From assembly GCF_007474535.1 (NCBI RefSeq), contig NZ_VKNW01000006.1, positions 124,001 through 188,000 of the forward strand: a stretch of DNA of 64,000 nucleotides. Direction: 5' to 3'. Of the stretch, positions 33,879 to 43,598 are shown piece by piece; position 1 is the stretch's first letter, and each line of letters starts with the position of its first letter. Under the pieces are notes generated by a model. It made no database searches. It was not told where the DNA came from and worked only from the letters and a program-made list of their open reading frames with translations. The position numbers and the translations under genes were made by a program. This DNA comes from Chryseobacterium echinoideorum. Lineage in GTDB: Bacteria; Bacteroidota; Bacteroidia; Flavobacteriales; Weeksellaceae.

Positions 33879-36800
33879 TTATTTTCCTGTATAATAGTTG
33901 TAATTAATGACTGCCTGATTGTAATCATTGAGGGCTTGCAAATGGTTTTTTCTAATTTCTACTGCCTGTGTAAAGAACTGATACATTTCCGAAAAGCCAA
34001 TTTCACCGGCACGGTAACTCAACATGGCAGCATCAAAAATTTGGTCTGCCTGTATGAGACCGGTTCCTTCATAATATTTCAGCAGTTCTTCGGCCTTCAT
34101 AATTTCGGTGTATGCTGTTTGTTTTTTTGTTGATAGTTCAGTTTGCTGAAAAATTAACTGCTGCTGTTGCAGTTTCACATCGGCTTCTGCGGCTTCCACT
34201 TTGGATTTATAGGCGGATTTACCAAAAATCGGGATTTCAGCACCCACAGAAAATCCTGTAATTGGGTCTTTAACCCCAAATATGCTTTGAGAAAATATGC
34301 GTCCTGAAAAATCAGGTTTGTTCTGCATTTTCTGAATTTCAATATTGGCTTTCGAAATCTCAATATTCTGCTGTTGCAATGCGAGTGCAGGGTGAATGCT
34401 GTCTGAAATTATTTCTTCCGTCTTTATTTTATTCAGCGACTGTTTTAAAGGAAGATAATTTTCCGAAGAATTAAGGAAAAGGCTTAACTGTTGTTGCTGC
34501 GCTTTAATATCCTGCTGATTTTGTTGCAGGCGTGCCTGCAATTCCTTCATCCGTGCTTCTGCTGCAATGGCTTCCAAACCGGCTGCTTCACCTGTTTTGA
34601 AGCGAAGGTTTGCCGCTTTATACATGGAAGTATAATATTCATCCAACTTACTATACAAATTTGCCACCTCCTGCAAATACCACAACTGATAGTAGGAAGC
34701 GCTTACTTCTTTGCGAATTACTGCGTCCAAAAGGTTTTTATTTTTCTTGTGATACTGGGTTTGTTCTTCATAAAATTTTCTTCTTGCCTTGTAAACTCCG
34801 GGCCACTGAATGGTTTGTGTTACCGCCAACTGCAATGCACCTGTCGCCTTACTTGGACGCATCTCCTCATTTTCAAGAAAAATACCTGTTTTGGGAATTT
34901 CTCTTTTGGCTTTGGCTTCAATTTCTGCTTTACTGATTTGGGCATTATTTACGCTGTATTGCAGATTATTTTGGAAAGCGATATTTACCGCTTCTTCGGG
35001 CGAAATTCTTTGTTGGGCAAAGGCACTTCCCCCAACAAAAATCAGTAAAAATGAAATGATGGTTACAGGTTTGGACTTCAATTTTTTAAGATGTGTTTTC
35101 AAGTTATTTTTGGAATTAAAAATAATGTAAAGCAACGGCAAAACGAAAAGCGTAAGAATGGTTGCCGTAACCAAACCGCCGATAACGACTGTTGCCAACG
35201 GACGTTGCACTTCGGCACCACTACCTGTAGAAAGTGCCATCGGAAAAAATCCGAACGAAGCCACTGCTGCCGTCATCAATACCGGTCTCAAACGGATACT
35301 TGTTCCCTGAATTACCCTTCGAAGGATATTATGAACACCCGACTGCTGCAAATCTTTGAAAGTGCTTATCAACACAATTCCATTGAGAACTGCTACACCG
35401 AAAAGTGCGATAAAACCAACACCTGCCGAAATACTGAAAGGCATTCCCCGTAACATCAACGCAAAAACACCCCCAATCGCACTCATGGGAATGGCTGTAA
35501 AAATGAGAACACTGTCTTTGAGATTTCTGAACGTAAAAAACAGCAGGACGAAAATAAGTCCTAATGCCACCGGAACTGCAATCTGCAAACGAGAGGAGGC
35601 TTCTTTTAGATTTTCGAAAGTTCCGCCATAGGTATAATAGTAACCTGCCGGGAGAATTTTTGCATCATTCAGTTTTTTTTGTATTTCGGTTACCACACTT
35701 TCCACATCCCTGCCCTTAACATTGAAACCTACCACAATACGGCGTTTGCCATCTTCGCGGCTGATTTGTGCGGGTCCTTCTTTAAACTCTACTGTTGCCA
35801 CCTGCGAAAGCGGTATCTGTACTCCGTTTTCGCCGGGAATAAAGAGATTACTCACATCATCTATAGATGAACGGTTGATGCTGTCGAGCCGTGCAACCAA
35901 ATCAAATTTTCTTTCATTTTCAAAAACAACACCTGCACTTTCGCCTGCAAAAGCAGTGCTTACTGTATGATTAATATCCTCAATATTCATACCGTAGGAA
36001 GCAAGCCTTGCTCTGTCGTAGGTAATGGTTATTTGCGGTAAACCGTCGGTTTGCTCAATTTGCGGGTCTGTAGCACCTTCCACTGTTTTAACTACATTAG
36101 CAACTTTTGGAGCCAATTCTGCAAGTGTATCAATATTTTCACCAAAAATCTTAATGGCTACGTCCTGACGAACACCTGTCATTAACTCATTGAAACGCAT
36201 TTGGATCGGTTGTGAAATTTCAAAGAAAACACCGGGTATCATTTCTAATTTTTCCATCATTTCGGCACTCAGTTCTTCATAAGATTTTCCGCTGTTTTTC
36301 CATTCCTTTTTCGGTTTCAGGGTTACGATAAGGTCGGACGCTTCAGGCGGCATCGGGTCTGTAGGGACTTCTGCGCTACCTGTTTTGCCAACCACGGTAA
36401 TAACTTCCGGAAAAGATTTTAAAATTTTTGAAGCCTGCATTGAAGTTTCGATACTTTGTGATAACGAAGTTCCCTGTGGCAAAATGCAGTGCACTGCAAA
36501 ATCACCTTCCTGAAGTTGCGGAATGAATTCGCCGCCCATTCGTGAAAAAATTACAAGAGAAACTGTAAGTAAAGCCACTGCTGCTGCAACCACAGCGTAT
36601 TTCAGTTTGATGGCTTTCTTCAACAAAGGCAGGTAAAAAGCGTGGAGTTTTTCCATCATACGGTCTGCAAAAGTTTTTTTGTCAGTAATTTTTTTAGACA
36701 AAAACAAAGCGGACATCATGGGAATATAGGTTAAAGAAAGTATGAGTGCACCAAGAATGGCAAAGGAAACGGTTTCTGCCATTGGTCGGAACATTTTGCC

Positions 36801-38207
36801 TTCTATACCTTGCAGAGAGAGAATTGGCAAATAGACAATGAGGATAATAATCTGCCCGAATGCTGCGGAATTCATCATTTTTTTAGCACTTTTCGCTACG
36901 GCGTTGTCCATATTGGCTTGGTTGAGTTTTTTGCCTCCGTGATGGACTGCGAGAAAATGCAGGGTTGCTTCTACGATAATTACGGCACCATCCACAATCA
37001 GTCCAAAATCTATTGCACCCAAACTCATCAGGTTTGCACTTACACCGAAAACATTCATCAATCCCAAAGCAAAAAGCATCGAAAGCGGAATAGCAGAAGC
37101 CACGATAAGACCTGCCCGTAAATTGCCTAAAAATAGAACAAGTACGAGGATTACGATGAGTGCACCTTCCACAAGGTTTTTTTCTACGGTGCTGATTGCA
37201 CGGTTTACCAAATCGGTTCTGTCCTGAAATGCCTCAATAACAACATCCTGCGGAAGGGATTTTTGAATGGTTTCCATTTTTTCTTTTACGCGGCTCACCA
37301 CTCTTGCAGAGTTTTCGCCTTTCAGCATCATTACGATACCGCCTACAGCTTCTTTGTCGCCATTAAAGGTTAATGCACCGTATCTCACCGCACTTCCCAT
37401 CTGAACCTGTGCCACATCCTTAATGAGCACCGGAATTCCGTTTACTTTTTTAATGACAGTATTTGCAATATCATCAAGCCCCGAAATCAAGCCTATACCT
37501 CGTATAAAATAGGCATTGGGTTTTTTGTCGATATAGGCGCCTCCGGTATTTTCATTGTTTTTCTGTAAAGCGGAAAAAATGTCGGCAATGGTTACATTCA
37601 TCGCTTTTAGGCGAAAGGGATTAATTGCGACTTCATACTGTTTCAGTTTGCCACCAAAACTGTTAATTTCTGCCACACCGGGTGTTCCGTAGAGTTGGCG
37701 TGCTACAATCCAATCCTGCATCGTTCTGAGGTCTGTAGGAGAATATTTGTTTTCTGCTCCTTTTTTTGGGTGCAATACATATTGGTATATTTCACCAAGA
37801 CCTGTAGAAACGGGACCAAGTTCGGGTTTGCCAATCCCCTGCGGAATTTTTTCTTCGGCTTCCTTCAGTTTTTCGTTTATTAATTGCCTTGCAAAATACA
37901 CATCCACTTCTTCTTTGAAAACCACGGTAATAACCGATAATCCAAATCGGGAAATGGACCTCATTTCTGTAATTCCGGGAATATTGGCAAGGCTTTGTTC
38001 TATTGGAAATGTGACCAACTGCTCGGTTTCCTGTGCTGCAAGTGTAGGTGTGGAAGTAATAATCTGCACCTGATTGTTGGTGATGTCGGGAACTGCATCT
38101 ATGGGCAATTTTGTAGCACTGTAAAGCCCCCAAATAATGAGTGCCAAAGTAAAGAGCCCCACAATGAGTTTGTTTTTAATGCTAAACTCTATAATTCTAT
38201 TAAGCAT
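33879..38207 (-). CDS. CusA/CzcA-type heavy-metal RND pump fused to a TolC-like outer-membrane factor
   Basis: 1442 residues, about 400 longer than a standard CusA. Residues 1 to about 1030 are an RND pump (start MLNRIIEFSIKNKLIVGLF; PIDAVPDITNNQVQ; NLMSLGAIDFGLIVDGAVIIVE, the proton-relay helix). A basic linker and a hydrophobic stretch PVTIISFLLIFVGGSAFAQQ follow, like a signal peptide ending AFA-Q. Then comes a TolC/CzcC-type domain of about 380 residues with two coiled-coil repeats. The frame is open throughout, so the fusion is real in the sequence. Cleavage after AFA is possible. Confidence 0.93.
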   Translation of the reverse strand: MLNRIIEFSIKNKLIVGLFTLALIIWGLYSATKLPIDAVPDITNNQVQIITSTPTLAAQETEQLVTFPIEQSLANIPGITEMRSISRFGLSVITVVFKEEVDVYFARQLINEKLKEAEEKIPQGIGKPELGPVSTGLGEIYQYVLHPKKGAENKYSPTDLRTMQDWIVARQLYGTPGVAEINSFGGKLKQYEVAINPFRLKAMNVTIADIFSALQKNNENTGGAYIDKKPNAYFIRGIGLISGLDDIANTVIKKVNGIPVLIKDVAQVQMGSAVRYGALTFNGDKEAVGGIVMMLKGENSARVVSRVKEKMETIQKSLPQDVVIEAFQDRTDLVNRAISTVEKNLVEGALIVILVLVLFLGNLRAGLIVASAIPLSMLFALGLMNVFGVSANLMSLGAIDFGLIVDGAVIIVEATLHFLAVHHGGKKLNQANMDNAVAKSAKKMMNSAAFGQIIILIVYLPILSLQGIEGKMFRPMAETVSFAILGALILSLTYIPMMSALFLSKKITDKKTFADRMMEKLHAFYLPLLKKAIKLKYAVVAAAVALLTVSLVIFSRMGGEFIPQLQEGDFAVHCILPQGTSLSQSIETSMQASKILKSFPEVITVVGKTGSAEVPTDPMPPEASDLIVTLKPKKEWKNSGKSYEELSAEMMEKLEMIPGVFFEISQPIQMRFNELMTGVRQDVAIKIFGENIDTLAELAPKVANVVKTVEGATDPQIEQTDGLPQITITYDRARLASYGMNIEDINHTVSTAFAGESAGVVFENERKFDLVARLDSINRSSIDDVSNLFIPGENGVQIPLSQVATVEFKEGPAQISREDGKRRIVVGFNVKGRDVESVVTEIQKKLNDAKILPAGYYYTYGGTFENLKEASSRLQIAVPVALGLIFVLLFFTFRNLKDSVLIFTAIPMSAIGGVFALMLRGMPFSISAGVGFIALFGVAVLNGIVLISTFKDLQQSGVHNILRRVIQGTSIRLRPVLMTAAVASFGFFPMALSTGSGAEVQRPLATVVIGGLVTATILTLFVLPLLYIIFNSKNNLKTHLKKLKSKPVTIISFLLIFVGGSAFAQQRISPEEAVNIAFQNNLQYSVNNAQISKAEIEAKAKREIPKTGIFLENEEMRPSKATGALQLAVTQTIQWPGVYKARRKFYEEQTQYHKKNKNLLDAVIRKEVSASYYQLWYLQEVANLYSKLDEYYTSMYKAANLRFKTGEAAGLEAIAAEARMKELQARLQQNQQDIKAQQQQLSLFLNSSENYLPLKQSLNKIKTEEIISDSIHPALALQQQNIEISKANIEIQKMQNKPDFSGRIFSQSIFGVKDPITGFSVGAEIPIFGKSAYKSKVEAAEADVKLQQQQLIFQQTELSTKKQTAYTEIMKAEELLKYYEGTGLIQADQIFDAAMLSYRAGEIGFSEMYQFFTQAVEIRKNHLQALNDYNQAVINYNYYTGK

Positions 38208-38320
38208 CCTTATTTTTTTAGGTTAAAAATGAGAGAATAAGCATTACAGATATTATACTGCAATGCGTGGCTATAAACATAGCCGCTCTGTTCCGCAGGC
38301 AGAAACCAACGGAAAAATTA

Positions 38321-38638
38321 TTAACCTATTTTGGGTGGTTGCCAAATGCCGGAAAGTGCACCCTGCAGAAATGAGGAAGTGTAAGAAACTACCTTCTGTG
38401 AATATTTGGTAATTCCAATATTAACAGGCAGCACAGCAACGGTAGTGGTGCTAAATTGTGCTCCACAACAGGTGCAGGTGCAAAAAGGCGTGCAGTTGTC
38501 GGAATGTTTTTGTGTTTCGGTTTTTTTTTGGTTCTGCTCTACGGTATGATTATCTCCTGGTGCCGCCACTACATCACTACAGGGTGCAGTGAGGAGGAAG
38601 GCAAAAAAAAGTGCTAATATGAACGAAAGTGAACGCAC
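38321..38638 (-). CDS. DUF6660-like Cys-rich secreted protein of the metal operon
   Basis: About 105 residues from a GTG start at 38638, giving a typical signal peptide (MRSLSFILALFFAFLLTAPC); an in-frame ATG lies at 38695. The mature part has a Cys cluster (CTPFCTCTCC) and His residues, consistent with metal binding. I associate it with DUF6660 proteins found ahead of RND metal pumps in flavobacteria. First gene of the efflux operon, 113 nt before the pump. Confidence 0.72.
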   Translation of the reverse strand: MRSLSFILALFFAFLLTAPCSDVVAAPGDNHTVEQNQKKTETQKHSDNCTPFCTCTCCGAQFSTTTVAVLPVNIGITKYSQKVVSYTSSFLQGALSGIWQPPKIG

Positions 38639-38706
38639 GGTGCAAAGATAATAAAATTGAGGAAAAGTGTGGAAATTATTTAGTTTTTTAGACAAATCAC
38701 AAATAA

Positions 38707-38786
38707 TTACCTCGGTGCCATAAATCTATCTCCATTGAAGTGAATCATATGGTCTGGAACATCAATTAACCATACTACGGTTTCTC
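38707..38786 (-). pseudogene. Possible C-terminal gene remnant
   Basis: Open stretch ETVVWLIDVPDHMIHFNGDR, then FMAPR and a stop at 38707. It is protein-like but has no start, and a stop lies just upstream. It may be debris at the junction of the metal operon and the defence island. Confidence 0.25.
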
Positions 38787-38865
38787 AGGCGATATGTGCT
38801 GAATGTTTGCAGTACTTTTAAAGAAGATTTATCATTAAAAACCTTCAAGAAAAATCATGGTAGTG

Positions 38866-39558
38866 TTAAAGAAATGTATCTAATTTTTCCTTTCTCTTTT
38901 CCCAATCCGGCATCATTAGAGTTAATAAATCGAAAAATTCTTTGTTGTGGTGCTTATGAATCAAGTGACAGAGTTCATGCATTACAACATATTCAATACA
39001 TCGTTTTGGTGTGTGAATTAATTTGGGATTTAAAATTAATCTGTTTTTAACTGAACAACTTCCCCAGCGTGTCGGCATTTCCTGAAAGAAAACCGTAGAA
39101 GGTACTTCATGTTTTTTCTCAAACTTCTTTATCAAAGGCTCTGCGATTTGCATAATTCGGTCTTTTGCCCTTTGCTTTAACCAATTATCAAAAACAGTTT
39201 TTGCATTAATCTTTTCTTTGACATTTACCTGAAACATGTTGCCTTTGTAAAAAACTTCATCTTTTTCCGCTTTTTCAATATGAAGTTTATACTGCCTTCC
39301 CAGATAATGTACTGAATAACCAGATTTTATAATATAATCCAGTTCAACAGGATTGAAGTTCAGGAAATAGGCTTGCTGCTGTAAAATCCACAATGCTTTT
39401 TTTCGTACAATAGGTAAGATCTTTTCCAAATCCGTATAATAGGGAGCAATAACTTCAACACTTGCATCAGGCTGAACCTTAATACCTAAAGTTTTCCTAT
39501 TACTGAATCGTAACGTAAAATATATTTTTTTTGAACCAAACTGTATTTCTTGCTGCAT
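38866..39558 (-). CDS. YgjP/SprT-like metallopeptidase (M48-type, DUF45)
   Basis: About 230 residues from the ATG at 39558, chosen because it lies just after the hsdR stop; a longer reading to 39639 would overlap hsdR. The zinc motif HELCHLIHKHHNKEF (HExxH plus a downstream His) and the preceding PTRWGSCSVKNRLILNPKL are typical of the YgjP family, often encoded beside type I restriction systems. It may be the last gene of the defence operon. Its role there is unknown. Confidence 0.88.
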   Translation of the reverse strand: MQQEIQFGSKKIYFTLRFSNRKTLGIKVQPDASVEVIAPYYTDLEKILPIVRKKALWILQQQAYFLNFNPVELDYIIKSGYSVHYLGRQYKLHIEKAEKDEVFYKGNMFQVNVKEKINAKTVFDNWLKQRAKDRIMQIAEPLIKKFEKKHEVPSTVFFQEMPTRWGSCSVKNRLILNPKLIHTPKRCIEYVVMHELCHLIHKHHNKEFFDLLTLMMPDWEKRKEKLDTFL

Positions 39559-39562
39559 TTTA

Positions 39563-42500
39563 CTATTTATTTGCAATCGCAATTTCAATACATTTTTTAG
39601 CCAATTTATCTGCTTCGTCCATCGTAAAGTGATAAACATCCATCAGGTAATCTCCAAACTCTAATTCAATCTTGTTGATAATATCACTTCTCTTTTCCCA
39701 ATCCACCAATTCGTTTTCCGTAAGCAAATGATCAAAAAAGTTAGTAGCCTGTACCTCATGTTCTGCTAATTTTTCTTCCCCCCTAAAAAGCCTGTATACA
39801 GAAACTTTCCTGGTTTTATCTTGCACATCTTCAGGAATATCTACTGAGGATTTCCCCAGCGCTTCTTCTTTTATATGTTTAAGTTTCTCCAATGCCTCCA
39901 ATTCGGAAATTCTTGCAGCTCGCATATCCTTAATCGTCTGTATGATTAACTCAGAAAGCCGTTTGTAAAGCACTGGATCTATATCTATATTTACAGAAAT
40001 ATGCTTAGAGGTCGCCGCAGCAATTTTTTCGGCTTTCGCTCTGGGACCAATCAGTTTTTCCACCTCCTCCTCAAAAAGTTCCGTATCTAAAATACTTATA
40101 GGATCTACCAGCCTTATTACTTCTTCTGTGACCACATGCTGATCCAATAATTTCTGCAACTGCTTTTCGTATTGTCCAAAATTCACTTTGTCCTGATAAA
40201 TGCCATTAACAGTAGACCTAATCTTGGCGTAAGTTGCTAAAGTATCACGATATTTCTGCATGTCTTTTTCAGAAGTTTCGTTATGAAAATCAATAGAGGA
40301 AAGTGCTATTTTAAAAATCCTAGCAAAAACAGAAAACTTCTTATAGAATTCTTCTCGTAATGCTTCATCTGCAAGCAATGATACATACTCATTAATATCA
40401 AGTTTGTTCTTTATTGTTTTAAACAAATCAATCAAATCCTCATATGCAACCGGTAATTTGGCGATTTCTTCATTAATGCTGGTTAACGCATCTTCAATTT
40501 CTTTTGGATCAAAGCCATCTTCGGCTCCGGAATAAGTTTCCATAGCCTCCTGAAGTTCTTCCATTACTCCTGCGTAATCAATTACATATCCGTAATCTTT
40601 GCCAGGATACACACGATTAACCCTTGCTATTGCCTGCAATAATGTATGTTCCTTCAACTTTTTGCACAGGTACATTACAATGGTTTGCGGCACATCAAAA
40701 CCAGTAAGAAGTTTTTCAATAACTATTAGTAATTCAATACTTTCACCATTTTCATACTGAGATATAACTGATTTATCGATGTCGTTTCCATATTTAGTTT
40801 TTAATAATTCATAATACTGTACAACCTCTGCATTTTGGGAACTATGTACATCTTCATTATCTTCCCGCGAATCGGGGCTTGACATCACAATTTCCGTTTT
40901 TACTTTATTGATAAGATCAAAGGCTTTCTTATATTTTACTGCGGTGGGTTTATCGGGCGTTACTACCATACCTCTGAAACCTGAATGCTGACCAGTAGCG
41001 TCCACACCCCAGTTTGAACTGAAATGTTGACTGATATCGTAGGCAATCTCATAAATATTCTGATCTGACTTTGAAATAAGACCTGCACTGCTCATTTTTT
41101 TCTTCAACTCGGCTTTGTTGTAATCGGAGAGACCTTCCGCTACACGGTCAAATCCTTTATCCATTGCCGCCTGATTTACGTCCTGAACTGCCAATCTACC
41201 CTCATACAGAATCGGAACAATTGCTCCGTCTTCCACAGCCTCGGTAATGGTATAGGTATCTATCATGCCACCAAATTTTGCTGCTGTGTTTTTCTGCGCT
41301 TTCATTAAAGGAGTACCTGTAAAAACAATGAAACAAGCATTAGGTAACACTTTCTCCATATTGACATTGAAAATACCATATTGCGTACGGTGGGCTTCAT
41401 CAATAAGTACAAAAATATTTGGGCTTGTAAGAGGTGCATCTGACAGACTGTTTACAGCAGCCTGAAATTTATTTATAATCGTCGTCGTCACCATATCCTG
41501 ATTGTTTTTAAGCAAATGCACCAACTGTTTACCAGAATATGCATTCGTAACTTCAACTTCCACTTTTTGCAAAGTTGTCGTAATCTGCCTGTCCAAATCA
41601 ATACGGTCTGTTACTAATATTATTTGAGGGTTTTTAACTGTATCTCTAATTTTTCTTGCCAGCATCGCCATTGTGAGCGATTTACCACTCCCTTGAGTAT
41701 GCCAAATAACACCGCCCAATCTTTTTCCGTTGCGAATGGTTTTTACACGGTCAACTATTTTCTCAATGGAATAATACTGCTGAAATCTTGCAATTTTCTT
41801 AACAATTCCAGCTTCAAACAGAATAAAATCCTTCACCAATGACAGAAGTCTTTCCTGGCTTAGAGTACCATAAATGAGTACATCCTGCTGAGAAGGCGAC
41901 ACCTGCGCAGAATACTTTTCCTTGTACGCGATATGGTCGAAAAATTTACGGTTATCTGACTGATAGAAAATTTTCGTTTCAACATCTTTAGGTAATGGGT
42001 GATTGACCAATCCTGAAATGTTTTCCAAATACTCTTCATCTTTCTCTTTCCAAACTGCCCAAAATTCTTCTTTGGTATTTGTGGTTGCGTATTTTGCCTC
42101 CACCAAAGAAGTTGAGAGTAAAATCTGACTGTATATGTATAGACTTTGGATTGCGTTTTCCTGCTGATTCCGAATATGCTGTGAAATTGCCTGACTGATC
42201 GGTTCTTTAATGGTTGGGCTTTTGCACTCGATAATTACGAGAGGTATACCATTTACAAAAACTACTATATCCGGCCGATAAGTATCTTTTCTACCGGTAC
42301 GCATTACTTCAAACTCTTCAGTAACATGGAAGACATTATTCGCACGATTTTCCCAATCGATAAAATGAACCGTGTGGCTTTTTTTGTCACCCTCTAAAGA
42401 CTGCTCCAATGCATGACCAAATAACAACATATTATAAGCCTTATTACTCGCATTCACCAAACCTTCTACCAAAGGAATATCTTTAAGCGCGTGAATTGCC

Positions 42501-42718
42501 TTATCTATATTGGTATCTGAAAATTCGGCTGTTTTGCTGCCAATTTTAATATGGTTTATTTTTTTCAACTGTTCTTTTAATACCGGCTCCAGCAACACCG
42601 AAGTGTTTTTGCCATCACGAAGCGCCATTGCTTCAGCAGGCGTAAGGTAGGTATAACCCAGGGTTACAAGCAGACGTAGCGCAGGAATTTGTGAAATATT
42701 GTCCTCAGTAAAGTTCAT
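39563..42718 (-). CDS. hsdR: Type I restriction enzyme, HsdR (restriction/translocation) subunit
   Basis: 1051 residues. N-terminal PD-(D/E)XK nuclease (RPDIVVFVNGIPLVIIECKSP). Superfamily 2 helicase with Walker A HTQGSGKSLTM, DEAH-type box LIDEAHRTQYG, TGTPL, and motif VI region LQAIARVNRVYPGKDYG. A coiled C-terminal region would bind HsdM/S. It translocates and cuts unmethylated DNA. It is separated from DUF3800 by a 145-bp gap that holds a plus-strand promoter and terminator. Confidence 0.97.
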   Translation of the reverse strand: MNFTEDNISQIPALRLLVTLGYTYLTPAEAMALRDGKNTSVLLEPVLKEQLKKINHIKIGSKTAEFSDTNIDKAIHALKDIPLVEGLVNASNKAYNMLLFGHALEQSLEGDKKSHTVHFIDWENRANNVFHVTEEFEVMRTGRKDTYRPDIVVFVNGIPLVIIECKSPTIKEPISQAISQHIRNQQENAIQSLYIYSQILLSTSLVEAKYATTNTKEEFWAVWKEKDEEYLENISGLVNHPLPKDVETKIFYQSDNRKFFDHIAYKEKYSAQVSPSQQDVLIYGTLSQERLLSLVKDFILFEAGIVKKIARFQQYYSIEKIVDRVKTIRNGKRLGGVIWHTQGSGKSLTMAMLARKIRDTVKNPQIILVTDRIDLDRQITTTLQKVEVEVTNAYSGKQLVHLLKNNQDMVTTTIINKFQAAVNSLSDAPLTSPNIFVLIDEAHRTQYGIFNVNMEKVLPNACFIVFTGTPLMKAQKNTAAKFGGMIDTYTITEAVEDGAIVPILYEGRLAVQDVNQAAMDKGFDRVAEGLSDYNKAELKKKMSSAGLISKSDQNIYEIAYDISQHFSSNWGVDATGQHSGFRGMVVTPDKPTAVKYKKAFDLINKVKTEIVMSSPDSREDNEDVHSSQNAEVVQYYELLKTKYGNDIDKSVISQYENGESIELLIVIEKLLTGFDVPQTIVMYLCKKLKEHTLLQAIARVNRVYPGKDYGYVIDYAGVMEELQEAMETYSGAEDGFDPKEIEDALTSINEEIAKLPVAYEDLIDLFKTIKNKLDINEYVSLLADEALREEFYKKFSVFARIFKIALSSIDFHNETSEKDMQKYRDTLATYAKIRSTVNGIYQDKVNFGQYEKQLQKLLDQHVVTEEVIRLVDPISILDTELFEEEVEKLIGPRAKAEKIAAATSKHISVNIDIDPVLYKRLSELIIQTIKDMRAARISELEALEKLKHIKEEALGKSSVDIPEDVQDKTRKVSVYRLFRGEEKLAEHEVQATNFFDHLLTENELVDWEKRSDIINKIELEFGDYLMDVYHFTMDEADKLAKKCIEIAIANK

Positions 42719-42765
42719 AGCATCTTCAGTTTTAAAGGTTTACTAAAAAAAGTTTAGTATAATTT

Positions 42766-42795
42766 TTGATATTATTATAAATAACAGTACATTTG
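42766..42795 (+). promoter_or_regulatory. Flavobacterial-type promoter (-33 TTG, -7 TACATTTG)
   Basis: TTG at 42766-42768, a 19-bp spacer and TACATTTG at 42788-42795: an exact match to TTG-N17-23-TAnnTTTG. It points rightward, away from hsdR and toward the 3' end of DUF3800. Confidence 0.6.
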
Positions 42796-42801
42796 TACCA
42801 T

Positions 42802-42868
42802 AATTAAAGGATTGGGGTGTCCCCGGTCGAGTGAAAGCCAAACTTCGTGTTTGGCTTTTCCTTTTACG
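42802..42868 (+). ncRNA. Candidate small RNA between hsdR and DUF3800
   Basis: About 65 nt downstream of the promoter. It has a small hairpin (GGGG-tgt-CCCC, about 42813-42823) and a terminator hairpin (AAAGCCAAAC-ttcgt-GTTTGGCTTT, 42834-42858) followed by TCCTTTT. No ORF. It overlaps the DUF3800 stop region by a few bases on the opposite strand. A remnant of another element is the alternative. Confidence 0.45.
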
Positions 42869-43598
42869 GGAAGGTTTTCAGCCCATATATCTTACCATTT
42901 TTCTTATAGAATTTAGGTTTCAAAAGGTCGAAAGCAGGGTTTGCTTTTTCTCTGTCCATAACAAATCTTGCGGTAGGATATGCTACCAAATCTGCCAACT
43001 GCAAACCCTCAATATCATCATTTTTTGTACGGAAGTAAATTTTTATTTTCAGATCGTTTAAGCGTTGGGAATTTACAAAACCGGTACCTCTTGCCATAAG
43101 TTTCTGAAAATGGGAACTTAACTTCTGATCTTCTTTAGGCCCTCTTTTTTCTATGATAATTTCTAACTGTTTATCAGCATCGGGCATATCGTCTAAATAA
43201 AAAACCACTCTCTCTATAATGAAAGAGAGTGCCATTTCGTACACATCATCGGACAGTTTACCGTATTTGGTAATGTATTTCTGTTTATCTATTGCCGAGG
43301 CGAAAACGGTGTAATGCTGCTGCGACATCATGGCATTTAACTTACCATAAAAATCTTCCCGAACTGTAGGGTTCATAAGTATTTCGAAGCCATTTTGCCA
43401 TTTGCAGATATCGCGGGAATGGAAGCAGACTTTCTTACTGCCAAAAAAATGATTTTTGAGCCCACCGAAACATAACTGAAAACGTGAATAATCCTCCTGC
43501 GAAAGCAAGACACCACAAAGCAGAAAAACAGGAAAACCAGGGTCCAGATTTACCAGACCGTGGTCTCCGCTTTCATCAATAAACAGATAGTATTTCAT
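42864..43598 (-). CDS. DUF3800 family protein in type I RM operon
   Basis: 244 residues. The family hallmark MKYYLFIDESGDHGL opens the protein (acidic D8/E9), and a late acidic motif, IEGLQLADLVAYPTARF, follows. This is an RNase H-like arrangement reported for DUF3800. Such proteins recur in defence islands, but their activity is not established. Its ATG overlaps the hsdS stop by 4 nt, so it is an integral part of the RM operon. Confidence 0.88.
   Translation of the reverse strand: MKYYLFIDESGDHGLVNLDPGFPVFLLCGVLLSQEDYSRFQLCFGGLKNHFFGSKKVCFHSRDICKWQNGFEILMNPTVREDFYGKLNAMMSQQHYTVFASAIDKQKYITKYGKLSDDVYEMALSFIIERVVFYLDDMPDADKQLEIIIEKRGPKEDQKLSSHFQKLMARGTGFVNSQRLNDLKIKIYFRTKNDDIEGLQLADLVAYPTARFVMDREKANPAFDLLKPKFYKKNGKIYGLKTFP

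Noticed and set aside
42813..42868. tRNA or tRNA fragment (GGTCGAGT-like T-arm)
   Set aside because: No acceptor stem, anticodon arm or CCA-compatible end can be drawn; promoter plus terminator fits better.
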